Shown: one piece after another, positions 6,789 through 14,549 of the stretch
How the letters are laid out: each line of letters opens with the position of its first letter
How positions within the stretch are numbered: position 1 is the first letter of the stretch
Source of the DNA: an uncultured Alistipes sp.
GTDB lineage: Bacteria > Bacteroidota > Bacteroidia > Bacteroidales > Rikenellaceae
Direction of reading: 5' to 3'
DNA: 17,003 bases
Assembly: GCA_958449275.1 (NCBI GenBank)
Contig: CAUDHE010000057.1
Span: forward strand, 1 to 17,003
Notes under the pieces: generated by a model
Seen by the model: only the letters and a program-made list of their open reading frames with translations
Database searches by the model: none
What the model was told of the DNA's origin: nothing
Translations under genes and position numbers: made by a program

Positions 6789-8388
6789 AATACACCGTTC
6801 GGTCGCCGCCTCGGCGATGGCGTTCGCGACGGCGCTCGCCACTTTCGCGGGATGTACGACCACAGCCGATTATACAATGGGCGAGGAACTTGCGCCGGGC
6901 AATCAGCAGATGATCGTCCGCCATCGCCTCTATTCGGGCGGCATGCTCAAGGAGACCGACCGCGAGGATACTCCGTGCAAGGTATTCGAGGCCCGTCTCT
7001 ACAAGACCGACTCGGTGGCTTCGGCCAAGCTCGACAACATCTATCTGGGTTTGCAGAAGGATTCGCGTTTCGGAGTGCGCAAGCTCGGTTTCGCGAGCCA
7101 GTATCTGTTCATGTCGGCCGTGAACGACACCACGGGTTTCGGATTCCGTCCCGTATACGACTCGGCGACATTCCGTTTCGCCGTCGACACTTTCGCCGGC
7201 GACACCACCAAACCCGTTAAATACAACGTATATGCTCTGACGGCCGATTTGGTGAACGAGGAGTCGGAAGACAGCGTGTTTTACCTCTCGTTCGATCCGC
7301 GTGCGGAGGGCCGCATAGCTGCCGACGCGCAGCCTGTCTTCACGTTCGAGTTCCCCGACCCCGCCAAGGGAGTCTACACGACTTCGACGTCGGTGAGGAT
7401 GCGCGAGACTCCCCCCACGCGCGATTTCATCAATCGTCTGCTCTGCACCGATCCCGACAATCTCGCGTGGGACGGCATGGCTGTGAAGAACATAGAAGCC
7501 TACGCGTCGGATTCGGCGTTCATCCATAATTTCAAGGGTCTCTACGTCGAGGCGGCCGACGACGTTCCCGACGGCGAAGGCTCGGTATTCTCGTTCAGCC
7601 CCTCGTCTACGGGATTCGAGGTGTTCGGCCGTAACCGCAACGAAGGCCCCGATACGAGCATCCTGACCGACACCATCGACATGACATACTATTTCCACGA
7701 CACGCGCGCGTCGTCGTACGGAAACATGCGCGTGCAGAACGCGCGGCACGACTATTCGGGCACCGAATTCGCCACGCATCCTTTCGACGAGTCGCAGACC
7801 GTGCGCGACGAGGTGACGCTGGGCTATATCGACGGTTGCGGAGGCGTCATAACCGAGCTGACGTTCACCGACGAATTTCTGCTCTCGCTGCGTCAGATCA
7901 ACGGCGGCGACGACGATTACGTATCGGCTGCCATAAACCAAGCCGCCGTGCGGATCTATTTCGAGAAGTCGGACTACGATTACAACAAAATCGATCCCAT
8001 AGCGATGGCCGAGACGCTCAACGCATCGATGTCGCGACTGGGCATGTATACCAATTATAAGAAGCTGACTCCCGTGGCCGACTACATGTACACCAACGAG
8101 AGCGGCAGTACGACACTCACCTACAACGGTTACGCCAATCGCAGTCTGGCATGCTACGAAATGAACATATCCTCCTACGTACAGTCGCTCGTGAACGAGT
8201 TGCTGAAGCTGGAGACCGAGGCGGACGGCAGCGTCGATTTCGACAAGCTCACTCTGCCCCGTAAGATATACCTCGGCCCCGGGGCCTACGATCGGTTCAC
8301 CTTCACGCGATCTGTGGTGCAGGGCGGAGACATAGCGGTGAACCCCGCAGCCATACAGGTGGAACTGACTTATACGTTAGTGAAATAG
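6772..8388 (+). CDS. DUF4270 family lipoprotein
   Basis: This encodes a 538-residue predicted lipoprotein. The N-terminus is basic, then hydrophobic (VAASAMAFATALATFAGC), with a plausible lipobox TFAGC placing the lipidated cysteine at residue 28. The mature part resembles DUF4270: an early PGNQQM...LYSGGMLKETD segment, a repeated pattern of beta-strand-rich sequence, an 'AVRIYFEKSDY' region, and a C-terminal GPGAYDRFTF...PAAIQVELTYTLVK close. The family is Bacteroidetes-specific and uncharacterised. The frame continues upstream inside the preceding gene, but the ATG at 6772 gives the signal peptide, so I chose it. The 17-base overlap with the starch-synthase-like gene suggests coupled translation and possibly a functional link. 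Location is probably the outer membrane or periplasm. Confidence 0.8.
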   Translation: MKNCNRIHRSVAASAMAFATALATFAGCTTTADYTMGEELAPGNQQMIVRHRLYSGGMLKETDREDTPCKVFEARLYKTDSVASAKLDNIYLGLQKDSRFGVRKLGFASQYLFMSAVNDTTGFGFRPVYDSATFRFAVDTFAGDTTKPVKYNVYALTADLVNEESEDSVFYLSFDPRAEGRIAADAQPVFTFEFPDPAKGVYTTSTSVRMRETPPTRDFINRLLCTDPDNLAWDGMAVKNIEAYASDSAFIHNFKGLYVEAADDVPDGEGSVFSFSPSSTGFEVFGRNRNEGPDTSILTDTIDMTYYFHDTRASSYGNMRVQNARHDYSGTEFATHPFDESQTVRDEVTLGYIDGCGGVITELTFTDEFLLSLRQINGGDDDYVSAAINQAAVRIYFEKSDYDYNKIDPIAMAETLNASMSRLGMYTNYKKLTPVADYMYTNESGSTTLTYNGYANRSLACYEMNISSYVQSLVNELLKLETEADGSVDFDKLTLPRKIYLGPGAYDRFTFTRSVVQGGDIAVNPAAIQVELTYTLVK

Positions 8389-8400
8389 GGAACCCCAACG

Positions 8401-8442
8401 AATGCGACGAACCTAAGTTTTGCGGCTTAGGTTTTGTCGTAT
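8401..8442 (+). terminator. Hairpin between DUF4270 gene and topA, probable terminator or attenuator
   Basis: The core stem AACCTAAG (8410-8417) pairs with CTTAGGTT (8426-8433) across an 8-base loop. The arms extend outward imperfectly (AATGCGAC against TTGTCGTATT), giving a stem of roughly 17 pairs. There is a short TTTT in the descending arm but no long T-tract, so termination may be partial and topA may be reached by read-through. The hairpin also contains TAAGTTTT and TAGGTTTT, near misses to the -7 box, so a topA promoter here cannot be excluded. Confidence 0.5.
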
Positions 8443-8470
8443 TGGATGAAACAACATACCCGATTACGCC

Positions 8471-10795
8471 ATGCAGGAAAATTTAGTCATAGTGGAGTCT
8501 CCGGCCAAGGCCAAAACGATCGAGAAATTTCTCGGCAAGGACTTCGTCGTCAAGTCGAGCTTCGGACACATCCGCGACCTTTCGAAAAAGGGTCTCGGAA
8601 TAAACATCGACTCGGGATTCGCACCCGATTACGAGGTGCTCTCCGACAAGCGAAAAGTGGTGGACGAGTTGTCGAAACTCTCCAGGAGCGTGGGCACCGT
8701 CTGGCTGGCATCCGATGAGGACCGCGAGGGAGAGGCCATAGCTTGGCATCTCGCCGAAGTGCTCGACCTGCCCGTCGACAAGACCAAGCGAATAGTATTC
8801 CACGAGATTACCAAACCGGCCATACTTCGCGCGATAGAGACCCCGCGCACCATCGACATGAATCTGGTGAACGCCCAGCAGGCGCGCCGCGTGCTCGACC
8901 GCCTGGTCGGGTTCGAACTTTCGCCCGTGCTGTGGAAAAAGGTCAAGCCGTCGCTCTCGGCGGGACGCGTGCAGAGCGTGGCCGTGCGTCTGATCGTCGA
9001 GCGCGAGCGCGAAATCATAGCATTCCGTTCCACGCCCTATTTCCGCGTAGTGGCGCAATTCTATCCTGCCGGCGATGAGAACAAGACCCTTTTCAAGGCC
9101 GAGCTGTCGACACGCTTCGACACGCGCGACGAAGCCGAAGCCTTCCTGCGTTCTTGCATAGGCGCGACTTTCACCGTCGCCAAAGCCGAAGAGAAGCCTA
9201 CCAAACGCTATCCCGCCGCGCCTTTCACCACCTCGACTCTCCAGCAGGAGGCGGGGCGTAAGTTGGGTATGTCGGTGGCGCAGACCATGTCGGTGGCGCA
9301 GCATCTCTACGAGCAGGGACTCATAACCTACATGCGTACCGACTCGGTGAACCTCTCGTCGCAGGCCATCGGCAGCTGTAAGCAGGAGATCACCCGCATG
9401 TTCGGCGAGAAATATTCGGCCGCTCACAACTATAAGACCAAGACCAAAGGCGCGCAGGAGGCGCACGAGGCCATCCGTCCGTCGTATATCGACCGCACGG
9501 AGATAGATGGCACCGCCGCCGAAAAACGCCTCTACGACCTGATCTGGAAACGTACCGTGGCATCGCAGATGGTGGCCGCCGAGGTCGACCGCACCACCGT
9601 GGCGATAGATATGGACGGCAGCGACCGCCAGTTCGTCGCAACGGGCGAGGTGATCCGTTTCGACGGATTCCTGCGCCTCTATTCGGAGTCTACCGACGAT
9701 GAGCCTGCCGAAAGCGCCGAGGGCGTATTGCCCAAAATGGAGGTCGGCGAACGCGTTAACGCATCGCAGATCACCGCTACCGAGCGTTTCACTTCGGCTC
9801 CCGCCCGTTACAACGAGGCGTCGCTCGTAAAGCGGCTGGAGGAGTTGGGCATCGGCCGTCCGTCTACTTACGCGCCGACCATCACCACCATCATCAACCG
9901 CGGTTACGTGGTGAAACAAAACCGCGACGGACAGAAACGCACCTACGTGGCCCTCGCTCTCTCGGCGGCGGGCAAGATCACCGAAAAGAATCTGAGCGAG
10001 AACTACGGCAAGGAGAAGAACCGTTTGGCTCCCACCGACATAGGCATGGTGGTGAACGACTATCTGGAATCGCAGTTCGCGCAGATAATGGATTATAACT
10101 TCACGGCCAGCGTCGAGAAGGAGTTCGACCGCATAGCCGACGGCGACATTACTTGGAGCGAGATGATAAACCGCTTTTACGGTCCGTTCCACGACATGGT
10201 CGACAAGGCCATCGAGACCCAGACCGACCGCAGCAGCCAGATACGCGTGCTCGGCGTCGATCCCGCATCGGGTCAGACCGTCAAGGCCCGCATAGGGCGC
10301 TACGGCCCGATGGTGGAGATCGAGGCGGCCGACGGCGGCAAAAGCCGCTTCGCGTCGCTGAAGAAGGGCCAGCTGATCGAATCCATCACGCTGGAGGATG
10401 CGTTGGAGCTGTTCGCCCTGCCGCGCAACCTGGGCAAATACGAGGGCGAGGATCTGATGGTCGGCATAGGCCGCTACGGCGCCTACGTACGCTACGGCAA
10501 CTCGTTCGCCTCGCTCGCCAAAACCGACGATCCCTACACCATAGGCTACGACCGCGCGGTGCAGCTCATCGAGCAGCACAAAACGCAGGCCGCCGCGTCG
10601 TCGGCGCCGCTCCGCACCTTCGACGAGGACAAGGATATGGTGATAAAGAACGGCCGCTACGGCGCCTACATAGCCTACAAGGGCAAGAACTACCGTTTGC
10701 CCCACGGCCGCAAACCCGAAGAGATGACCTACGACGAGTGTGTGAAAGTGGTCAACACTCCCAAAAAGACTTCGCGCGGCAGGGCGGGTAAATAA
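8471..10795 (+). CDS. topA: DNA topoisomerase I (type IA)
   Basis: This 774-residue type IA topoisomerase relaxes negative supercoils by making a transient 5'-phosphotyrosine break in one strand. The Toprim domain is at the N-terminus: LVIVESPAKAKTIEKFLG (residues 5-22) supplies the catalytic glutamate and SDEDREGEAIAWH (81-93) the metal-binding aspartates. The nucleophile is Tyr287 in EQGLITYMRTDS, followed by the QEAHEAIRPS motif. The C-terminal third has glycine-tyrosine repeats (IGRYGPMVEIE, IGRYGAYVRYG, NGRYGAYIAYKG), the topoisomerase C-terminal repeat type. It shows no CxxC zinc ribbons, so DNA binding relies on the repeats. The ATG is the first in frame after the upstream hairpin and its stop overlaps the next in-frame ATG of the peptidase gene by one base. 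Confidence 0.97.
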   Translation: MQENLVIVESPAKAKTIEKFLGKDFVVKSSFGHIRDLSKKGLGINIDSGFAPDYEVLSDKRKVVDELSKLSRSVGTVWLASDEDREGEAIAWHLAEVLDLPVDKTKRIVFHEITKPAILRAIETPRTIDMNLVNAQQARRVLDRLVGFELSPVLWKKVKPSLSAGRVQSVAVRLIVEREREIIAFRSTPYFRVVAQFYPAGDENKTLFKAELSTRFDTRDEAEAFLRSCIGATFTVAKAEEKPTKRYPAAPFTTSTLQQEAGRKLGMSVAQTMSVAQHLYEQGLITYMRTDSVNLSSQAIGSCKQEITRMFGEKYSAAHNYKTKTKGAQEAHEAIRPSYIDRTEIDGTAAEKRLYDLIWKRTVASQMVAAEVDRTTVAIDMDGSDRQFVATGEVIRFDGFLRLYSESTDDEPAESAEGVLPKMEVGERVNASQITATERFTSAPARYNEASLVKRLEELGIGRPSTYAPTITTIINRGYVVKQNRDGQKRTYVALALSAAGKITEKNLSENYGKEKNRLAPTDIGMVVNDYLESQFAQIMDYNFTASVEKEFDRIADGDITWSEMINRFYGPFHDMVDKAIETQTDRSSQIRVLGVDPASGQTVKARIGRYGPMVEIEAADGGKSRFASLKKGQLIESITLEDALELFALPRNLGKYEGEDLMVGIGRYGAYVRYGNSFASLAKTDDPYTIGYDRAVQLIEQHKTQAAASSAPLRTFDEDKDMVIKNGRYGAYIAYKGKNYRLPHGRKPEEMTYDECVKVVNTPKKTSRGRAGK

Positions 10796-10821
10796 TGAAA
10801 TTACCTTTAAAATTTTATACT

Positions 10822-12015
10822 ATGAAGAAATCTGTTCTATTGGCGGTTATGCTTCTGGGCGCGGCTCTTGCCGCTGCGGCGCAGGAGGCGAACAAACCCG
10901 AAGGCTACAAGTTCACCGACACCAAGACGGTGAAGACGGTGCCCATCACCAATCAGTACAAGAGCGGTACCTGCTGGTGCTTCTCTACCGTGTCGTTCAT
11001 CGAGGAGGAGATCCTGCGTGCGGGCGGTCCCGAGGTCAAGCTCTCGGAGATGTGGATCGTACGCAACATCTATTTCGAGAAGGCCGTGAAGTACGTCCGT
11101 CTGCACGGATCGCTCAACTTCGCCGTCGGCGGCGCGGCGCATGACGTGACGCATGCTATCGAAAAGTACGGCATCGTACCCCGCGAGGTCTACAAAGGTC
11201 TCAACTACGGTACCGAAATGCCCGAGTTCGGCGAGATTGACGAGGTGCTTAAGGCCTATGTCGACGCCATAATCAAGAATAAAAACGGCAAACTGACTCC
11301 CGCTTGGCAGGACGGTTTGAACGCCATCCTCGACGCATATTTCGGCGAGCGTCCCGAGACGTTCACCTACAACGGCAAGGAGTATACTCCCATGTCGTTC
11401 GCCGAGTCGCTGCCCGTCAAGATGAGCGACTACATCGAGTTCTCGTCGTACACCCACCATCCGTTTTACTCTTCGTTCATAATCGAGGTTCCCGACAACT
11501 GGCTCTGGGGTGAGGTTTACAACGTGCCTCTGAACGAGATGATGCAGATCATCGACGGCGCCATCGCCGACGGCCATCCCGTCGCATGGGGTACCGACGT
11601 GAGCGAGAAGGGATTCCGCGGTGCTAAGGCTATCGGCATAATTCCCGAGGAGGCCGAGAAGAACATGGTAGGTTCGGATGCCGAGCGCTGGGGCAAACTG
11701 TCGTCGGCCGAGAAGGAGGCACAGATTTACAGCCTCGACCAGCCCGTCAAGGAGAAGACCATCACGCAGGAGATGCGCCAGACTGCATACGACAACTACG
11801 AGACCACCGACGACCACGGTATGGTTATCGTGGGCACGGCCGTGGATCAGAACGGTTCGCCTTTCTATAAAGTGCAGAACTCATGGGGCGACCGCGGTCC
11901 GTTCAACGGCTTTTACTACTTCTCGCGTCCGTTCGTCGAGTACAAGACCATGGATATCATGGTAAATAAGAACGTGGTGCCGAAAGAGATTCTGAAGAAG
12001 ATCGGACTCAAGTAA
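10822..12015 (+). CDS. Exported C1-family cysteine peptidase (PepC/bleomycin hydrolase-like)
   Basis: The product has 397 residues from the ATG at 10822, which directly precedes a signal peptide (MKKSVLLAVMLLGAALAAAA, then QE). An in-frame ATG at 10795 overlaps the topA stop but would put nine extra residues before the signal, so I prefer 10822. The papain-fold triad is intact: Cys51 in SGTCWCFS, His332 in DDHGMVIVG, Asn353 in VQNSWGDRG. The NQYKSGTCWCFS segment deviates from the usual QGxCGSCWAFS, with no earlier disulfide cysteine. The C-terminal half and PVAWGTDVSEKGF region match the aminopeptidase C/bleomycin hydrolase group rather than classical papain. Those relatives are mostly cytoplasmic; this one is probably periplasmic and may trim peptides for uptake (inference). 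A strong terminator follows. Confidence 0.88.
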   Translation: MKKSVLLAVMLLGAALAAAAQEANKPEGYKFTDTKTVKTVPITNQYKSGTCWCFSTVSFIEEEILRAGGPEVKLSEMWIVRNIYFEKAVKYVRLHGSLNFAVGGAAHDVTHAIEKYGIVPREVYKGLNYGTEMPEFGEIDEVLKAYVDAIIKNKNGKLTPAWQDGLNAILDAYFGERPETFTYNGKEYTPMSFAESLPVKMSDYIEFSSYTHHPFYSSFIIEVPDNWLWGEVYNVPLNEMMQIIDGAIADGHPVAWGTDVSEKGFRGAKAIGIIPEEAEKNMVGSDAERWGKLSSAEKEAQIYSLDQPVKEKTITQEMRQTAYDNYETTDDHGMVIVGTAVDQNGSPFYKVQNSWGDRGPFNGFYYFSRPFVEYKTMDIMVNKNVVPKEILKKIGLK

Positions 12016-12072
12016 ATCTTCGCGGTAAAGACAAGAAACACCAAGTATTAAGTTTGAACAGTCCTTACGGAC

Positions 12073-12107
12073 ATCCGCCGAGACGGAAAGTCTCGGCGGA
12101 TTTTTTT
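12073..12107 (+). terminator. Intrinsic terminator after the C1 peptidase gene
   Basis: A perfect 12-bp stem, ATCCGCCGAGAC (12073-12084) with GTCTCGGCGGAT (12090-12101), closes on a GGAAA loop and runs into seven Ts (12101-12107). It closes the topA-peptidase unit 58 bases after the stop codon. Confidence 0.95.
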
Positions 12108-12132
12108 GCATGTTCCCGACTCGCGTAATCGT

Positions 12133-12163
12133 AAAAAAAGCTGTCCGAAACTCGGACAGCTTT
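12133..12163 (-). terminator. Intrinsic terminator of the minus-strand oxoamine synthase gene
   Basis: The arms AAAGCTGTCCGA (12137-12148) and TCGGACAGCTTT (12152-12163) form a perfect 12-bp stem with a 3-base loop. Read on the minus strand, the A-run at 12133-12139 becomes a run of seven Ts directly after the stem. It lies about 40 bases beyond the stop codon of the minus-strand gene and faces the peptidase terminator 26 bases away, a clean convergent gene boundary. Confidence 0.93.
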
Positions 12164-12205
12164 CGTTATGCGTCGGTCGTCGACCGCAGTGGTCGTGACG
12201 TCGGA

Positions 12206-13477
12206 TTATCGTACCTTGAATTCGGGATCGGCTTTCAGCGGAATGGGCATCGAGCGGTAGTAGCCCGCCTCGAATTTGTCGCGTACCGCCTTGAAAGCAT
12301 TGATCGTATACTCTACGTCCTCCATGGTATGAGCCGCCGTGGGGATGACGCGGAGGATGATCTCGCCCTTGGGGATAACGGGGTAGATCACGATAGAGCA
12401 GAACAGAGCGTGATTCTCGCGCAGATCGACGATGAGGTTCGTGCCCTCCTCGTTGCCGCCTTTCATATATATGGGGGTGACGGGCGACTGCGTGACGCCG
12501 ATGTCGAATCCGTTCTCCTTAAGACCGCTCTGGAGAGCATTGGTGATCTCCCACAGTTTCTGCTGATACTCGGGGTGGTTGCGGATAAGTTCCATACGCT
12601 TCAGCGCACCGATAACCATAGGCATGGGCAGCGACTTGGCGTAGAGCTGCGAACGCATGTTGTAGCGGAACAGGTTTATGAGCCAGCGCGGACCGCTCAC
12701 GAAAGCGCCTATGCCGGCCATCGACTTGGCGAAGGTGTTGAACAGCACGTCGACCTGATCTACGACTCCGAAGTGCGCCGCGGTTCCGCGACCCTCGGGA
12801 CCCATCGTACCGAATCCGTGGGCGTCGTCGACCAGCAGACGGAAGTTGAAGTCCTTCTTGGCCTTGACGATGACATCCAGAAATCCCAGATCGCCCTTCA
12901 TGCCGAACACGCCCTCGGTGATAACCAGAACGCCGCCTTTCTGCTCGTCGGCAAGCTCGGTGGCGTGCTTGAGCTGCAGTCGCAGCGACTCCTCGTTATT
13001 GTGCGCATATACGAAACGCTTGCCCTTGTGCATGCGCAGACCGTCGATGATGCAGGCGTGAGCCTCGGCGTCGTACACCACCACGTCGCGCGGGGTGAGC
13101 AGGCAGTCGATGATCGAGATCATGCCCTGATAGCCGAAGTTGAGCAGGAAGGCATCCTCCTTGCCGACGAACTCGGCCAGCTCGCGCTCCAGCTGTTCGT
13201 GATATTTGGTTTGGCCGCTCATCATGCGGGCGCCCATCGGGGCTGCCATACCGAACTCGGCGGCACCTGCCGCATCGGCCTTGCGCACCTCGGGGTGGTT
13301 GGCCAAACCCAGATAGTTGTTCAAGCTCCAGTTGAGCATCATCTTACCGCGAAAACGCATGTGGGGACCCAGCTCGCCTTCCAGTTTGGGGAATGCGAAG
13401 TAGCCGTGTACAAGCTGCATGTACTGACCTATCGGGCCGCCGGCGTTTTTCTCCAGTCTTTCGAAAATATCTACCAT
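12206..13477 (-). CDS. PLP-dependent alpha-oxoamine synthase (serine palmitoyltransferase/KBL-like)
   Basis: The 423-residue product belongs to the alpha-oxoamine synthase branch of fold-type I PLP enzymes, which condense an amino acid with an acyl-CoA or acyl-ACP thioester with loss of CO2. Key residues are visible: His140 in EAHACIIDG (ring stacking), Asp217 and His220 in LLVDDAHGFG, and the Schiff-base lysine Lys251 in FNTFAKSMAGIG. NNYLGLANHP (53-62) is also typical. Family members include glycine C-acetyltransferase, 8-amino-7-oxononanoate synthase, serine palmitoyltransferase and cysteate acyltransferase. The N-terminal GPIGQYMQLVHGYFAFPKLEG differs from the serine palmitoyltransferases I remember, and no biotin or threonine genes are nearby. 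In a Bacteroidales host a long-chain-base lipid role is a reasonable guess, but the substrate is unresolved. It is monocistronic with its own terminator. Confidence 0.85.
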   Translation of the reverse strand: MVDIFERLEKNAGGPIGQYMQLVHGYFAFPKLEGELGPHMRFRGKMMLNWSLNNYLGLANHPEVRKADAAGAAEFGMAAPMGARMMSGQTKYHEQLERELAEFVGKEDAFLLNFGYQGMISIIDCLLTPRDVVVYDAEAHACIIDGLRMHKGKRFVYAHNNEESLRLQLKHATELADEQKGGVLVITEGVFGMKGDLGFLDVIVKAKKDFNFRLLVDDAHGFGTMGPEGRGTAAHFGVVDQVDVLFNTFAKSMAGIGAFVSGPRWLINLFRYNMRSQLYAKSLPMPMVIGALKRMELIRNHPEYQQKLWEITNALQSGLKENGFDIGVTQSPVTPIYMKGGNEEGTNLIVDLRENHALFCSIVIYPVIPKGEIILRVIPTAAHTMEDVEYTINAFKAVRDKFEAGYYRSMPIPLKADPEFKVR

Positions 13478-13603
13478 ATTTTTAAGTTGAATGAGTTATG
13501 TTCGTTTTTCAACAGCCGTTTTCGGCCTCGGCATGATCCGAACGAGTTCGGTTTTATCCGCGGCTTATCGAAAACATTTTGTCACGTTGCGATGATATTC
13601 ATA

Positions 13604-13611
13604 CAAAAGTA
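13604..13611 (-). promoter_or_regulatory. Promoter-like -7 box for the minus-strand oxoamine synthase gene
   Basis: CAAAAGTA on the plus strand reads TACTTTTG on the minus strand, matching TAnnTTTG. It would give a leader of about 120 bases before the ATG at 13477. I see no TTG at the -33 spacing, so support rests on one box. Confidence 0.4.
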
Positions 13612-13725
13612 TAAAAAAATCGCATACGGTATCGTGCCGAGCTTCGCAAATGGATCGTCGGGCATCGAAAAATAAGTATTTATACTTACCGTGCGTAAAA
13701 ACACATGCCTAATTAGCGCCCTCGG

Positions 13726-13756
13726 TTGCGAGATACGGGATTTTTTCATATCTTCG
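13726..13756 (+). promoter_or_regulatory. pyrH promoter, Bacteroidetes type
   Basis: TTG at 13726-13728, a 20-bp spacer, then TATCTTCG at 13749-13756 fit the Bacteroidetes sigma consensus with one mismatch (TTCG for TTTG). The ATG of pyrH is 26 bases downstream, giving a short leader. Confidence 0.6.
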
Positions 13757-13782
13757 CAAAAAGATAAAGTGAGTTCGACGTT

Positions 13783-14493
13783 ATGAAATACAACAGGATC
13801 CTGCTGAAATTGAGTGGAGAATCGCTTCAGGGCGAACAGAAATACGGTATTTCGACCGACGTGCTGCAATCCTATGCCGCGCAAATCAAGGCGGTGGCGG
13901 CGCGCGGCGTGCAGATTGGCATCGTTATTGGCGGTGGCAACATATTCCGCGGCCTTCAGGGCGTCGGGCGCGGCTTCGACCGCGTGAAGGGCGACCAGAT
14001 GGGCATGCTCGCCACAATAGTCAATTCGCTGGCATTGCAGTCGGCGCTGGAGGCCGACGGCGTGAAGACCAGGGTGTTGACGTCGATACGCATGGAGCCG
14101 ATAGGCGAATATTATTCAAAGGCGCGCGCCATAGAGTATCTCGAAGCGGGGTACGTGGTCATCATCGGCGGCGGAACGTCGAATCCCTATTTCTCGACCG
14201 ACACGGCTTCGGCCCTGCGCGGAATCGAGATCGAGGCCGACGTGATGTTCAAAGGCACCCGTGTCGACGGAGTCTACACGGCCGATCCCGAGAAGGATCC
14301 CTCGGCGACTAAATTCGACCGCATCACGTTCGACGAGGTTTACGTACGCAACCTCAAGGTGATGGACATGACGGCTTTCACGCTATGCAAGGAGAACGGG
14401 TTGGACATCATCGTGTTCGACATGGACACCGAAGGTAATCTGCAAAAGGTGCTCGACGGAGAGGCGATAGGTACGCTCGTCTGCAAGGAGTAG
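13783..14493 (+). CDS. pyrH: UMP kinase PyrH
   Basis: PyrH phosphorylates UMP to UDP in the cytoplasm, the entry to all pyrimidine nucleoside triphosphates. The 236-residue product is an amino-acid-kinase fold protein of typical length. It has KLSGES at residues 9-14, the glycine-rich GGGNIFRG loop (50-57), GDQMGM (70-75), the GGGTSNPYFSTDTA nucleotide-binding segment (129-142) and DGVYTADPEKDP near residue 162. The start is the first ATG after a good promoter. As in most bacteria it travels with frr, but here a TlpA-type gene separates the two. In E. coli UMP kinase is activated by GTP and inhibited by UTP; whether that holds here cannot be read from the sequence. Confidence 0.97.
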   Translation: MKYNRILLKLSGESLQGEQKYGISTDVLQSYAAQIKAVAARGVQIGIVIGGGNIFRGLQGVGRGFDRVKGDQMGMLATIVNSLALQSALEADGVKTRVLTSIRMEPIGEYYSKARAIEYLEAGYVVIIGGGTSNPYFSTDTASALRGIEIEADVMFKGTRVDGVYTADPEKDPSATKFDRITFDEVYVRNLKVMDMTAFTLCKENGLDIIVFDMDTEGNLQKVLDGEAIGTLVCKE

Positions 14494-14549
14494 GAGTGCT
14501 ACGATGAACGGCGCGAGGCGCGGCAGCCTCCGCATAAAAGCATAAAGCA

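Larger units (their letters stand above)
13478..13782. other. Divergent intergenic region between oxoamine synthase gene and pyrH
   Basis: This 305-bp gap contains no convincing gene on either strand. It holds the pyrH promoter (13726-13756), a -7-like box for the minus-strand gene (13604-13611) and a perfect 6-bp inverted repeat, TAAGTA/TACTTA, at 13673-13688 with a 4-base loop, roughly midway between them. The inverted repeat could be an operator for either gene, but that is speculative. Confidence 0.6.

Noticed and set aside
8483..10705. Long open frame on the minus strand opposite topA (about 740 codons)
   Set aside because: It is antisense to a fully motif-supported topA, has low-complexity His/Arg/Val-rich translation and matches no family I know. 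It arises from high-GC codon bias.
12110..13675. Plus-strand open frame of about 520 codons opposite the oxoamine synthase gene
   Set aside because: The opposite strand encodes an enzyme with all its catalytic residues and its own terminator; the plus frame runs through two terminators and resembles no family.
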